Shown here in pieces: positions 1 through 8,514 of a stretch of 42,388 nucleotides of DNA. Numbering within the stretch: position 1 is the first letter of the stretch; every line of letters starts with the position of its first letter. A program made the position numbers and the translations under genes. This DNA comes from Spirochaetota bacterium (GTDB taxonomy: Bacteria; Spirochaetota; Spirochaetia; SPDA01; B32-G16), in the NCBI GenBank assembly GCA_003645645.1, contig QNBH01000008.1:1-42388 (forward strand), given 5' to 3'. Below the pieces are notes generated by a model. It worked only from the letters and a program-made list of their open reading frames with translations. It had not been told where the DNA came from and searched no databases.

Positions 1-1
1 A

Positions 2-30
2 TTGCCAACTGGATAAATCCGTGTTAAAAT
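2..30 (+). promoter_or_regulatory. candidate sigma70 promoter
   Basis: TTGCCA at 2-7 and TAAAAT at 25-30 are separated by 17 bases, about 120 bases upstream of the first gene. The rest of the 149-base leader is AT-rich with no clear fold. Pattern match only. Confidence 0.3.
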
Positions 31-149
31 AAGAAAAAACAAATTTGCATGATTTATTCGTTGAATTCATTAACTCTAAAATCTTTATTATCAATAATTA
101 CAGTGATAATCCCCTCTGGGATACCTGTTAACAAAAAAGGAGGAAAAAA

Positions 150-1412
150 ATGAGTAACCTGATAGAGAGATTGAAGATTCCCTCGGATCGGTTAAACGAT
201 ATAAACGCCGTCCTGCTCGATCCCGGTATGCGAGTGATTAACGATTTCCTGGATGTTGTTTCTGGGTATGGAACACCGGAAGAGATCAATTCAAAAGCTC
301 GCAATGCCAGAAAGTTAGGTGTTTTACTCGATAAGGTCAGAGCCCGCAAACCGGAATATTTAACCGACCTGGAATGGATCAAGAAGAAACGTGATTCCGG
401 GGCTTTTATAAGTATTACCGACTACCGACACAAGGTCCTTGGAGATAGGGTTGAGACCATGCAATTTGCAGAGGATTTCGCCGTAACCTTGGAGATAAGT
501 GCTCTGCAATATTTTCCCTGGATACGTGTGGCAGCGGAGCAGGCCATTGAGAAAGAGATGCTTATGCCTGGCCGTTTTATCCGCGTACGCAAAATGAAGG
601 AGCAGGAGGAAGACGGCGACCTGGCTGCCGTTGCCGCGGCCATGCAGATTATCGGTGCCAGCTATGTGGAGACCCTCGATACAAGGGGCACAGACGGCTC
701 CAATATTCATCTGGGAGGGCCTGAGACTATTGCCGGCTATTTCGGTGGTGTTGGTCAACCAAACGATTATGCACTCAAGTGGGTAGATGAGTTTCTCTAC
801 TATTACACCAACTACGGTGTTTCCCAGGTTCTGAATGTAAATCCCGGTACGGTCTTTCTGGGCTATATGCTTCACCGACTGGGAGTGGATATTGAGTTTA
901 AGATTTCTGTATTTATGGGTAACGATAATCCCTATGCCGGTCTATGGACACTACTGGGTGCCAAATTATTTGCTCGTGATGATGGGACTTCTCCTCTGAT
1001 CGGTTTTAACTGGTCGAACTCGGTTAACAACAAAACGATAGAAATAACCGCACAGTTTCGTAAGTCCTGGGGGTTTGAAGATCTTGTAAGATTTGAACAT
1101 CACATCACAGAGACTTTCAAGAGCGTGGTACGACAACCTTACAACAGACGGGCGGAGTTGATCGAAATTGTCGATCACATACCCAATATCTCGGCCAAGC
1201 ACGAAGGAGGGGAGCCTGAAATCGAAGAAAAGCGCAACCACCCATCGGATGTGCTGGATTACTTTCGCGATAAGAGCGAGATCATCGATGCGGGAGATTG
1301 GGATGCTCTGCAAATAAACTTCCTGGATAAAATGGATTCCCTCAACAGAACTGCCAGGGCATTGACGGAAAATGGACTTTCCTTTGTAGCGGCGCAGAAC
1401 CTGCATAAATAA
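150..1412 (+). CDS. uncharacterised conserved-looking protein, 420 aa
   Basis: I do not recognise this family. The ATG has an excellent ribosome binding site (AAGGAGG about 8 bases upstream), and the composition is that of a normal soluble enzyme: no signal peptide, no membrane segment, mixed alpha/beta. Notable blocks are SNIHLGGPETIAGYFGG near residue 184 and a stretch with VLNVNPGTVFLGYML near 230, which look like glycine-rich loops of a barrel enzyme. The C-terminal 60 residues are charged and helical. The gene stands alone ahead of lnt, with 125 bases between them. An enzyme with a TIM-barrel-like core is possible, but substrate and function cannot be assigned from sequence alone. Confidence 0.75.
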   Translation: MSNLIERLKIPSDRLNDINAVLLDPGMRVINDFLDVVSGYGTPEEINSKARNARKLGVLLDKVRARKPEYLTDLEWIKKKRDSGAFISITDYRHKVLGDRVETMQFAEDFAVTLEISALQYFPWIRVAAEQAIEKEMLMPGRFIRVRKMKEQEEDGDLAAVAAAMQIIGASYVETLDTRGTDGSNIHLGGPETIAGYFGGVGQPNDYALKWVDEFLYYYTNYGVSQVLNVNPGTVFLGYMLHRLGVDIEFKISVFMGNDNPYAGLWTLLGAKLFARDDGTSPLIGFNWSNSVNNKTIEITAQFRKSWGFEDLVRFEHHITETFKSVVRQPYNRRAELIEIVDHIPNISAKHEGGEPEIEEKRNHPSDVLDYFRDKSEIIDAGDWDALQINFLDKMDSLNRTARALTENGLSFVAAQNLHK

Positions 1413-1489
1413 ATCAGATGCTTTCATCTCAAAAAACCCCCGCCGGACTATACTATATAGTGAGTTTTAAGCCAAGAGTTAAATAGATG

Positions 1490-1518
1490 TTGCGAGATAC
1501 TCTCATCTAATGTAAACT
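1490..1518 (+). promoter_or_regulatory. candidate promoter of lnt
   Basis: TTGCGA (1490-1495) and TAAACT (1513-1518) have a 17-base spacer. The lnt start codon lies 20 bases further on, with AAAGG at 1524-1528 as its ribosome binding site. The 125-base gap also contains the short palindrome ACTATATAGT near 1454. Weak, motif-based call. Confidence 0.3.
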
Positions 1519-1537
1519 TTTACAAAGGTATTTTTGT

Positions 1538-3664
1538 ATGCTCAAGTGTAAGTCACCTTTAGAGCATTTAGTTTCATGGCGCAATAGACTTCAATCTCTT
1601 ATTTTTCTTTTATCATCTCTTGAGTTTATTCATTTCTTATTTGGCCCCATTGGTTCTAAAAGCTCGGCAAAAGGTCTCTCTGATTTTCTTTTTCTTTTAT
1701 TGATTCTATTTCATGTTTTATGGGGTATTCTACTTCTCTCTAAATCCAGGCGAAAACTTCTTTATGCTGTATTTCAATTTCCACAGTTTCTATTCTCAGT
1801 TTCTCTTATTCTATTCATTTTCTCGTTTGTTTATGCCCTTAATGCCAACATGGACTATGTTCAGCGTTTCCAGGCTACAGGTGGTAACATCAATCTTGCC
1901 CCGGATTCAACCACCGAGAGATTAAACTCTCTTATACGTTACTTACCATTTCTCCTGCTTAATGGTTTTGTCCTGGCATTTCTCAGGGTGGTAAAAAAGA
2001 ATCTGGCTTTAAGAGCTGCTGGAGCTTCTGGTTTTATAGGGGTTTGGGGTCTTCCCCTCTGCCTTATCTCCGCAGGTTTTTACGCTTTTTCCTTCCCTTC
2101 TTTTTTAAGTCTCCAGGGGTTTCCTTATCTTGCCTATTTATCTCTGATACCGCTTTTTATCGTTTTCAATCATTCAACTTTCCGGAATGGGGTTTTCTAT
2201 GGAGTTGTGTTCGGGGTTGTTCAAACAATGTTGATAAATTACTGGCTTGGTACCTTCAACCTTCTATCTCTCCAGTTTATAACCATCTATTATCTTATCA
2301 TTTATACTATATTTATGATAGTTACTCTCTGGCTCCATCGTAATACGGGTAAATTTAACTTCTTGGTATTCCCGGCAGCATGGGTTGTGTTCGATTATGT
2401 GAGAACTTACGGTTTTATGGGATATCCCTGGGGTATGCCCGGGACATCCCAGTATGGTTTCATTCCCCTTATTCAAATAGCCTCTTTAACAGGGGTATGG
2501 GGAATAAGTTTTCTTGTAGTACTCTGTAATTCTGTGCTGTCCGAAGTCGTTAGCGCAATCATTGGTGACGGGCTTAAGGAAGAATCGTGGAATATGAAAT
2601 CGCTCTGGAAGAAAATCCCCCTCCTTCCCCCTGCACTTTTTCTTTTACTGTTTCTCCTATCCCTTATCTTCGGATACACTAAACTAAAGCAGGAAAGCAA
2701 TCCCCAACCAGAGCGAACAGTGAAAATAGCTCTAATCCAGCAAAATACAGACCCAAGGAAGCACAATTACGATCTCAGCCTTACAAAACTAAAAAGGCTT
2801 ACCGACATGGCTCTTAAAGAAAAGCCCGACCTTATAGTCTGGCCGGAAACAGCCTTCGTACCAAACATTCGCAGATGGAGCAAAGAAGATCCTGAAAAAT
2901 ATCAGTTGGCCCGTCTCGTTAAAGAGTTTCTTCTCTATCAAAAGCAGACAGGTACATGGCTCCTTACAGGCAACGACGATTATCTGCTAAAAACAGATGA
3001 AATGGGTGATCAGGTCCGTCTTGATTTTAACGCCTCTGTTCTGTTTTCGCACATGGGACAAAGAATTGAAACATACCATAAGGTTCACCTTGTTCCATTT
3101 ACGGAATACTTTCCCTTTAAAGAGGAGCTACCCTGGTTGTACAGACTTCTTTTAAACTTCGATATAAATCTATGGGAACCGGGGGAAGAACGAACGGTTT
3201 TCCTACATCCTCTGTTTAGCTTCTCAACTCCCATTTGTTTCGAAGACTGCTTTCCCGGAGAGATTCGAGACTTTATACTTGCCGGAGCCAATGTGATTAT
3301 AAATCTCTCCAACGACTACTGGTCTTTAACGAGTGTAGAGGCAAAGCAACACTTTATAAACGCAGTATTCAGGGCAGTGGAAACAGGGAAACCGCTTCTT
3401 CGAGCTACTGTCTCGGGGCTTACCTCTTATGTGGATACAGAGGGCAGGCTTATAGAGAGCACACCTTACTACCAGGAAGCTTACATTACTGTAGATGTGC
3501 CCATAGAGAAGTCGCCTCCAACTTTTTATCTCCGTTTCGGAGACTGGTTTCCTGCGGCAATGATTATTCTCCTCGGTGTTATCCTCGAACTAAGTTATCT
3601 TTTAAATACTAAAGTTTTAAAACGAATCATAAGAGCTGTTTTTCGGAAAAAGCCCTTCGCTTAA
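1538..3664 (+). CDS. lnt: apolipoprotein N-acyltransferase (Lnt), long form
   Basis: Transfers the third acyl chain to the N-terminal cysteine of lipoproteins on the periplasmic face of the inner membrane. The carbon-nitrogen hydrolase domain begins near residue 395 and shows the full triad: Glu437 in VWPET, Lys515 in YHKVHLVPF and Cys567 in PICFED. Ahead of it lies a multi-helix membrane region. At 708 residues it is about 200 longer than the usual enzyme (about 510). The excess is N-terminal: about 170 residues with extra hydrophobic helices around 20-35, 50-67, 78-100 and 135-150. One membrane helix follows the catalytic domain. AAAGG 9 bases before the ATG supports the start. It stands alone on this strand. 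Its presence marks a diderm cell making lipoproteins. Confidence 0.93.
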   Translation: MLKCKSPLEHLVSWRNRLQSLIFLLSSLEFIHFLFGPIGSKSSAKGLSDFLFLLLILFHVLWGILLLSKSRRKLLYAVFQFPQFLFSVSLILFIFSFVYALNANMDYVQRFQATGGNINLAPDSTTERLNSLIRYLPFLLLNGFVLAFLRVVKKNLALRAAGASGFIGVWGLPLCLISAGFYAFSFPSFLSLQGFPYLAYLSLIPLFIVFNHSTFRNGVFYGVVFGVVQTMLINYWLGTFNLLSLQFITIYYLIIYTIFMIVTLWLHRNTGKFNFLVFPAAWVVFDYVRTYGFMGYPWGMPGTSQYGFIPLIQIASLTGVWGISFLVVLCNSVLSEVVSAIIGDGLKEESWNMKSLWKKIPLLPPALFLLLFLLSLIFGYTKLKQESNPQPERTVKIALIQQNTDPRKHNYDLSLTKLKRLTDMALKEKPDLIVWPETAFVPNIRRWSKEDPEKYQLARLVKEFLLYQKQTGTWLLTGNDDYLLKTDEMGDQVRLDFNASVLFSHMGQRIETYHKVHLVPFTEYFPFKEELPWLYRLLLNFDINLWEPGEERTVFLHPLFSFSTPICFEDCFPGEIRDFILAGANVIINLSNDYWSLTSVEAKQHFINAVFRAVETGKPLLRATVSGLTSYVDTEGRLIESTPYYQEAYITVDVPIEKSPPTFYLRFGDWFPAAMIILLGVILELSYLLNTKVLKRIIRAVFRKKPFA

Positions 3665-3690
3665 TAAGCTACTCATTATTTTTCACCAAA

Positions 3691-3807
3691 TCATGGAACC
3701 TCAATATCAAAGAAATGACACCTGTTACAAAAAAATACGGATTCACCATGAATCCGATGGCAAAAGTTACAGTTTATCTCTCCCATGTGGGAATCGTGGG
3801 GATTAAG
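3691..3807 (-). pseudogene. fragment of a multihaem c-type cytochrome (C-terminal end)
   Basis: Read leftward, this stretch encodes about 38 residues ending at a stop, with two haem-binding motifs CNFCH and CNRCH, flanking histidines (NPHDSHMGEI, RIHGES) and a closing HFFDIEVP. The pattern H..H.GEI.C..CH..H..S...C..CH.F matches, from memory, the end of the tetrahaem domain of flavocytochrome c fumarate reductases. Upstream in the same frame there is only low-complexity C-rich sequence and then the 3' end of the next gene, so no start, signal peptide or other haem sites exist. I read it as the remnant of a deleted cytochrome gene. Chance is unlikely given two spaced CXXCH motifs. Confidence 0.5.
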
Positions 3808-3842
3808 GGGATAGCTCAGAGTATGGGGATAGGGGTAAGGGG
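3798..3842 (+). other. five GGGG tracts (possible G-quadruplex)
   Basis: GGGG runs lie at 3798-3801, 3807-3810, 3825-3828, 3832-3835 and 3839-3842, with loops of 5, 14, 3 and 3 bases. They fall between the cytochrome fragment and the end of the SGNH gene. A four-tetrad quadruplex on the plus strand is possible although one loop is long. Confidence 0.4.
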
Positions 3843-3854
3843 AAATTGCGTTTA

Positions 3855-4802
3855 TTAATCCCGATGATTTATGAGTACTTCTTTCAAATGATTTTCGAGA
3901 AAACACAGCATCCCTTCCCGATTTAAATGATCGGGATTGTAAAAATATTCCTCTTTGTTACAAACAAGGGTAAAATCGTAAAAGGCTACATCATACTTAT
4001 CCAGTACTTCCTTAATTTCATTATTAAACCGCTCTTCGTTTGGTATAAGCTCATAGAACTCTTTACGAAGAGGTGTTTTTATTACCATTACCTCGATTTT
4101 TTCGGACTGCAAATACTCAATCATCTGTATAAACTCTTGAATGTATTTATTAAAGAGATCTTTGTTAACTTCCTCAGGATAGAGGTAGTCTATCCGCTCT
4201 TTATCTACCCGTTCTGTGGGCTCATAGTTTTTCTCGAAGCTCTCTTCATCTTCCGGAATATCTGGTTTAAAGCGATCATGATTATTTATTTTAACGAAAC
4301 CTGATATATAATTTAAGGCAACTTTTATGTTCACTCCTCTCTTTACACTGTATGATAAGAGCAACCTGGCCAAAACCGGATCGAAAGGAGCTCTCCTGTA
4401 AAGGTCTACATCTTCGATTCTCTCGCCCTCATTCCACATTCTGGAATAAAAAATAAATGAATCCAGGACATAAAGAATATTCTTCGTTTTGTGCCTGGTA
4501 AGAAAATATTCAATTATAAGCCGGTTAAGAACAACTCCTGCACCGGGCATAGAGAGGTTTATGATTTTTGTATCGGTTTTTTGCTGGATCTGTTCTTTCA
4601 TGTCTTTAAAGGTAAAAGGCATGGCATGAGAGGAACCTAAAATAACGTAATCATATTCAATAAAATCGGCGTCTTTTACTTTAAAAAATCTATTCTCCTC
4701 TCCGTATTTATAAACCAATGTCTCTGACCACCAGTAAACTCCTGCATAAAGAATGAGCCCTATCACAGTAAAAAGTAAAACTCGTATACCAAAATTCTTC
4801 AT
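3855..4802 (-). CDS. membrane-anchored SGNH/AlgJ-DltD-like acyl-transfer protein
   Basis: A 315-residue protein with one N-terminal membrane anchor (residues about 7-24) and an extracytoplasmic SGNH-like domain. The nucleophile block is ILGSSHAMPF (Ser58), and the C-terminal block NPDHLNREG supplies an Asp-His pair near residues 291-292. Proteins of this kind (AlgJ/AlgX, DltD, PatB-like) finish O-acylation of an extracellular polymer after an MBOAT protein has moved the acyl group across the membrane. The MBOAT gene is immediately upstream, about 27 bases away, so the two form a pair. The polymer acylated is unknown; no polysaccharide genes are adjacent. Confidence 0.8.
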   Translation of the reverse strand: MKNFGIRVLLFTVIGLILYAGVYWWSETLVYKYGEENRFFKVKDADFIEYDYVILGSSHAMPFTFKDMKEQIQQKTDTKIINLSMPGAGVVLNRLIIEYFLTRHKTKNILYVLDSFIFYSRMWNEGERIEDVDLYRRAPFDPVLARLLLSYSVKRGVNIKVALNYISGFVKINNHDRFKPDIPEDEESFEKNYEPTERVDKERIDYLYPEEVNKDLFNKYIQEFIQMIEYLQSEKIEVMVIKTPLRKEFYELIPNEERFNNEIKEVLDKYDVAFYDFTLVCNKEEYFYNPDHLNREGMLCFLENHLKEVLINHRD

Positions 4803-4829
4803 TTCTGTATGGCTCCTTCGTTAAATATT

Positions 4830-6287
4830 TTAAAATTGCATATAGATAAACTGTTGTACTCCCCACTTTCCCAGAATGATCAATGAAAAAATAAGCACAT
4901 AATGAAAAGCCCATCTTACAGCCAGAGGTTTGGTTTTTAACCTTTCCCACACGCTCTTTCGTTCATCGATAATTTCGAAGATGATCAATATACCTATTAA
5001 AGCGAAGGAGATTAAAAGCTCGGGGGTAAAGTTATAAAACTTTAACAGCCTGGGAATCAGTTTTGCCCTTTTGCTAATATTACTCAGCATGTTAAATCCG
5101 TCTTCAATGGAGTTTACCCTGAAAAAGATCCAGGAAAAAAGAATAAGATGGAAAGTAAAGAGTGACCTTATTATGTTTATAACCGGATTGTCTTTTAGAA
5201 AGGGAACTGTATTCCCTATTTTCTTCCATAAAGGAGAACTTCCGACCGAAACCCACTGGTAAAATCCGTTTAAAGCCCCCCATATCATGAAGGTCCAGTT
5301 TACCCCATAGCCCAGTCCCGCATGCCATAGTCCGCTTATCACAAATACAATCATCAAATTAGCGTAATGTCTGGGTACACCCGCACGGCTACCCCCAAGT
5401 GGGATATACAAATAATCGCGGAACCAGCTCGCCAGCGAAATGTGCCATCTCTTAGCCCAGAACTCCGAAGGGGATTTTGAAAGATAGGGACGACGGAAGT
5501 TCTCCATAAGCTCGAACCCCATAAGTTTTGCAGCTCCCCTGGCTATATCTGTATACCCCGAAAAATCACAATATATTTGAAATGCGAAAAAATAAATTCC
5601 AATAATAATATCTATAGGAGGAGCATAGGCTGGTTTGCTGAAAACATTGTCCACAAAGGGAGCAATTCTGTCAGCAATAACCACTTTCTTAAACAATCCC
5701 AACAGGATCAGGTAGAAACCCATACTTGCTTTTTCCTGATCAAAATGAATTTTTTCCCTTAATTGGGGCAGGAAAGTACGAGCTCTTTCTATAGGACCTG
5801 CGAAAATCTTGGGAAAGTAGGATACATAGAGACCGAACCTTCCCAGATGAGGTTCTGCCTCCATGTCTTTTCGATATACATCAACTATGTAGGTTACGGT
5901 CATAAAAATGTAAAACGAAAGCCCGACCGGTAAAAATAAGTCTGGCTGAGGTATAGAGGTATTTAAAGCACTGTTTAACTGTTCTACAGCAAAATCTGCA
6001 AATTTAAAAACAGCTAATAATCCAAGGTTTATTAAACAACCGATACCCAGAAATAATTTTTTTCTTCCCTGATCTTCATCTGCGTGTTTTATTCCCAAAC
6101 CACAAAAGTAAGCGACCAGAGTAGAGATAACCAGAAGTAGCGGCGGAAGAAGCTTCCATGACCATGATATGTAGAAATATAGACTTGCAATTAGAAGCCA
6201 TGTCCACCTGTATTTATGGGGGATTATAAAAAAAAGAACGACAACAACACCCAGAAAAAGCAGGAAGGAAAAAGAATTAAAGAGCAT
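4830..6287 (-). CDS. MBOAT family O-acyltransferase (AlgI-like)
   Basis: A polytopic membrane protein of 485 residues, typical AlgI length. Family hallmarks are the KRWHISLASWFRDYLYIPLG block (His282) and SGLWHAGLGYG with the catalytic His322, the same number as in AlgI. It would take acyl groups from a cytoplasmic donor and pass them to an extracytoplasmic partner, here the SGNH protein encoded just downstream. I choose the ATG at 6287 because GGAGG lies directly before it; a TTG 18 bases upstream is in frame but overlaps that site. A perfect 10-bp hairpin with a T-rich tail sits just upstream, so transcription entering from the cytochrome gene may be reduced. Confidence 0.88.
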   Translation of the reverse strand: MLFNSFSFLLFLGVVVVLFFIIPHKYRWTWLLIASLYFYISWSWKLLPPLLLVISTLVAYFCGLGIKHADEDQGRKKLFLGIGCLINLGLLAVFKFADFAVEQLNSALNTSIPQPDLFLPVGLSFYIFMTVTYIVDVYRKDMEAEPHLGRFGLYVSYFPKIFAGPIERARTFLPQLREKIHFDQEKASMGFYLILLGLFKKVVIADRIAPFVDNVFSKPAYAPPIDIIIGIYFFAFQIYCDFSGYTDIARGAAKLMGFELMENFRRPYLSKSPSEFWAKRWHISLASWFRDYLYIPLGGSRAGVPRHYANLMIVFVISGLWHAGLGYGVNWTFMIWGALNGFYQWVSVGSSPLWKKIGNTVPFLKDNPVINIIRSLFTFHLILFSWIFFRVNSIEDGFNMLSNISKRAKLIPRLLKFYNFTPELLISFALIGILIIFEIIDERKSVWERLKTKPLAVRWAFHYVLIFSLIILGKWGVQQFIYMQF

Positions 6288-6304
6288 TTTCGCCTCCTTT
6301 TTCA

Positions 6305-6337
6305 AATAAAGCAGGGAAACAGGAAATGTTTCCCTGC
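6305..6337 (-). terminator. intrinsic terminator between cytochrome and MBOAT genes
   Basis: On the minus strand GCAGGGAAAC pairs with GTTTCCCTGC (plus-strand arms 6311-6320 and 6328-6337, perfect 10 bp, 7-base loop), followed by TTTATTT. It lies after the cytochrome stop codon and directly before the MBOAT ribosome binding site, so it could be a full or partial terminator. Confidence 0.65.
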
Positions 6338-6369
6338 CTGTGTGATGTTAGTTCTGTTCGGCCCAGTCA

Positions 6370-6939
6370 TTAATAAGAAGGAGGAAGCTCTCTTAACTCC
6401 GGTGGCAAACTCTCCTTGGGAATAGGTGCATTCGCAGTAAGATAGTGAGCAAGTGTATCCCACTCCTGCTCTGTATGTTCTATTATATTATGATCTCCGC
6501 TGTGGACCAGCAAGTTGTACCATGCGACATAAGTTCTTCTTTCCAGCATGGCAACATTTATGGGATGGCATAATGTACATCTTTCCTCTGCTATCAATCT
6601 GCCAGATGGAGGAAGAGTATTCACATTATACCTTCTGGGGAGTTTATTTTGAGGAATAGGCATATTTATAGCCAAATAGTTCACCAGGGTTGTTACTTCT
6701 TTATCGGATAAACCCGATAGAGCTCCCTTGTCTGAAAAGTACTTCTTCCACTCATCCTGCGTCCTTTTTGTGGTTACAATATTTTTTATATCATCGCAGT
6801 TCTTGCATTTATCCAGCACCTCAAGGAGGATATCGCTTCCCCCTTTTGGCATAAAGTCGTAACCCTGTGCAAAAAGCACTCCGATTACTGCTAGAACAAT
6901 GATTATAGTAATTATCAATTTTTTCCTGGCGCTTTTCAT
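6370..6939 (-). CDS. exported c-type cytochrome with two repeats, one haem site lost
   Basis: 189 residues with an N-terminal signal or anchor (hydrophobic residues 8-24, ending FAQG). The rest is two related units of about 75 residues, each ending in a similar NYLAINMPIPQNKLP / HYLTANAPIPKESLP motif. The second unit has a haem c attachment site CTLCH (Cys121, Cys124, His125). The first has CKNCD at 45-49, so the cysteines remain but the haem-ligand histidine is replaced by aspartate. It thus looks like a former dihaem cytochrome that now binds one covalent haem. It sits downstream of the zinc-ribbon and E1 genes on the same strand; an electron-transfer link to them is only suggestive. AAGGAG 9 bases upstream supports the start. 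Confidence 0.75.
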   Translation of the reverse strand: MKSARKKLIITIIIVLAVIGVLFAQGYDFMPKGGSDILLEVLDKCKNCDDIKNIVTTKRTQDEWKKYFSDKGALSGLSDKEVTTLVNYLAINMPIPQNKLPRRYNVNTLPPSGRLIAEERCTLCHPINVAMLERRTYVAWYNLLVHSGDHNIIEHTEQEWDTLAHYLTANAPIPKESLPPELRELPPSY

Positions 6940-6967
6940 CTCTAGTACTCCTTTTTATAATAGTTTT

Positions 6968-7354
6968 CTAAATTTTATCACCACCTGCGTAATATAAATC
7001 TGTATAATCGACTTTTACTTCCTGATTTTCACTCACCTCTGTTTCTTCACCGCTCTCGGCCTCTTCGGCCTGTTCGGAACTCTTCTCTCCATCAACATCT
7101 TCCAGAGAGAAGACTTCCACTTCTATTACTCTTCTGGCTCTTTCCCTTGGAAACTTTGTTTGCCTCAGCCTGTCGATCATGTAACTGGTTTTTTCATCAT
7201 AGAATTGTTCCATACATTTTTTACAGACCCGTGCAGGAATATCTTCTATAAGTACAGGTTTTTCATTAAACCATAAAAACGTTTTCACCGTATCCTCATA
7301 GGTTAATGAACCGCAATAATTGCACCTAAAATCTCTTGTTTCTTCCTCTCCCAT
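6968..7354 (-). CDS. YgiT-type (MqsA N-terminal-like) zinc ribbon protein with acidic tail
   Basis: 128 residues. The first 70 form a YgiT zinc ribbon: CNYC at residues about 11-14 and CKKC at about 44-47 bracket KTFLWFNEKPVLIEDIPARV, followed by a helical region ending DRLRQTKFPRERARR. The last 45 residues are strongly acidic and low in complexity. Such ribbons are often the N-terminus of MqsA-type antitoxins, but no helix-turn-helix follows and no MqsR-like toxin neighbours it. It is therefore either a stand-alone zinc protein or an orphan. The cytochrome gene follows 28 bases downstream. Confidence 0.7.
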   Translation of the reverse strand: MGEEETRDFRCNYCGSLTYEDTVKTFLWFNEKPVLIEDIPARVCKKCMEQFYDEKTSYMIDRLRQTKFPRERARRVIEVEVFSLEDVDGEKSSEQAEEAESGEETEVSENQEVKVDYTDLYYAGGDKI

Positions 7355-7457
7355 AAACTTCGTTTCCTCTATTCTTAGATTTTATCTAATTAAACGAACT
7401 GTGGAGAAAGATATAGACAATCCTTCCCCACAGAATTGACCGAAGATAGATTTATTT

Positions 7458-8441
7458 TTACTTTCTAAGTAACGCCTTGGCTGCCTCATATACATGAGTA
7501 CCGTTGGGTTTCATGTAATTGAACATCTCGGGTGCACCGGGAGGTGGGGCGTCCGGAAAAGCAATTCGTTTGAACTTTACCCCATCTGTAAACTCTGCTA
7601 TTCTGGCAATTACTTCGGCCCCCGGACAGAGGGTGTACTTTGACTGGTCAACCGTTAATACCCTACCCGTCTTCTTTGCAGATTTTACCAGCGTTTCTGT
7701 ATCCATGGGATTGAGGCATCTCAGATCAATCGTCTCCACGCTTATACCATCACCCTGGAGTTTTTGAGCACCTTCCATTGCTGCGAGCATACCCTGGCCT
7801 GAGCTTACTATTGTCAGATCTGAGCCCCGTGTTCTAACAGCGGCTTTCCCAATAGGAACCTCGTAGGGAGTATCGGGAATATCGTCTGATAGTGCACGGA
7901 AAGCACTGCCATTTAGGTATACGAAGGGATCCTTGCTTTTTACCGCGGTAATCATTAGCCCTTTGGCATCATAAACTGTAGAAGGAATCACCGTCCTTAC
8001 CCCTGGGACATGGGCGTACCAGCTATCAGCCTCGTAGTCCGAGTGCTGCCCTGCCAGCCCAGGCCCCTGACCAGATATATGTATAACCCACACTGCTGGA
8101 ATCGTTGCCTGACCTCCGGTCATATGATGTAGCTTTGCTGCATGTTGACTTACGATTTCAAAAGGATAGGGATTTGCCATGTACATATCATGCCAGTCAA
8201 TGGCTATAGAGCCCACCAGTGCTGCCCCTAAAGTGGCACCTGCATACCACATTTCATCGAGACCCGAGTATCGCACCCGGTCCTCTCCGTATTTTTTTGT
8301 TAAATCTATCGTAGGAAGGCCTGGGGCAGTTGCTATGGGTGTGGTTGCTTCATACCAAAAAATAAAATCATCTGTCCCCAGTTGTTCTAATGCCTGTACA
8401 ATGCCTTCCATTTGCGCATAAAACCAACCTTTCATCGACAT
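7458..8441 (-). CDS. 2-oxoacid dehydrogenase E1 component, beta subunit
   Basis: Pyruvate/branched-chain/acetoin dehydrogenase-type E1 beta, 327 residues, full length. It has the family's transketolase pyrimidine-binding region with the conserved glutamate (LDEMWYAG, aligned to the usual SEAGFAG), QHAAKLHHMTGGQ, the GQHSDYEADSWYAHVPG loop, PSTVYDAKGL and the C-terminal transketolase-C domain (TVDQSKYTLCPGAE). It forms an alpha2beta2 enzyme with the subunit encoded 73 bases upstream and would decarboxylate a 2-oxo acid using thiamine diphosphate. No lipoyl E2 or E3 gene is present in the window. The start has GAGGAGGG about 9 bases upstream. It carries no export signal, unlike its alpha partner. 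Confidence 0.88.
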   Translation of the reverse strand: MSMKGWFYAQMEGIVQALEQLGTDDFIFWYEATTPIATAPGLPTIDLTKKYGEDRVRYSGLDEMWYAGATLGAALVGSIAIDWHDMYMANPYPFEIVSQHAAKLHHMTGGQATIPAVWVIHISGQGPGLAGQHSDYEADSWYAHVPGVRTVIPSTVYDAKGLMITAVKSKDPFVYLNGSAFRALSDDIPDTPYEVPIGKAAVRTRGSDLTIVSSGQGMLAAMEGAQKLQGDGISVETIDLRCLNPMDTETLVKSAKKTGRVLTVDQSKYTLCPGAEVIARIAEFTDGVKFKRIAFPDAPPPGAPEMFNYMKPNGTHVYEAAKALLRK

Positions 8442-8514
8442 TTCTCATACCCTCCTCTAATTTATTAATCTTATCTAAAAAAAATCATAAAACGCACACC
8501 CTGACAGATCCTCA

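Noticed and set aside
150-1412. Nicotinate phosphoribosyltransferase
   Set aside because: Considered from size and general look; the phosphoribosyl-binding motifs of that family are not present.
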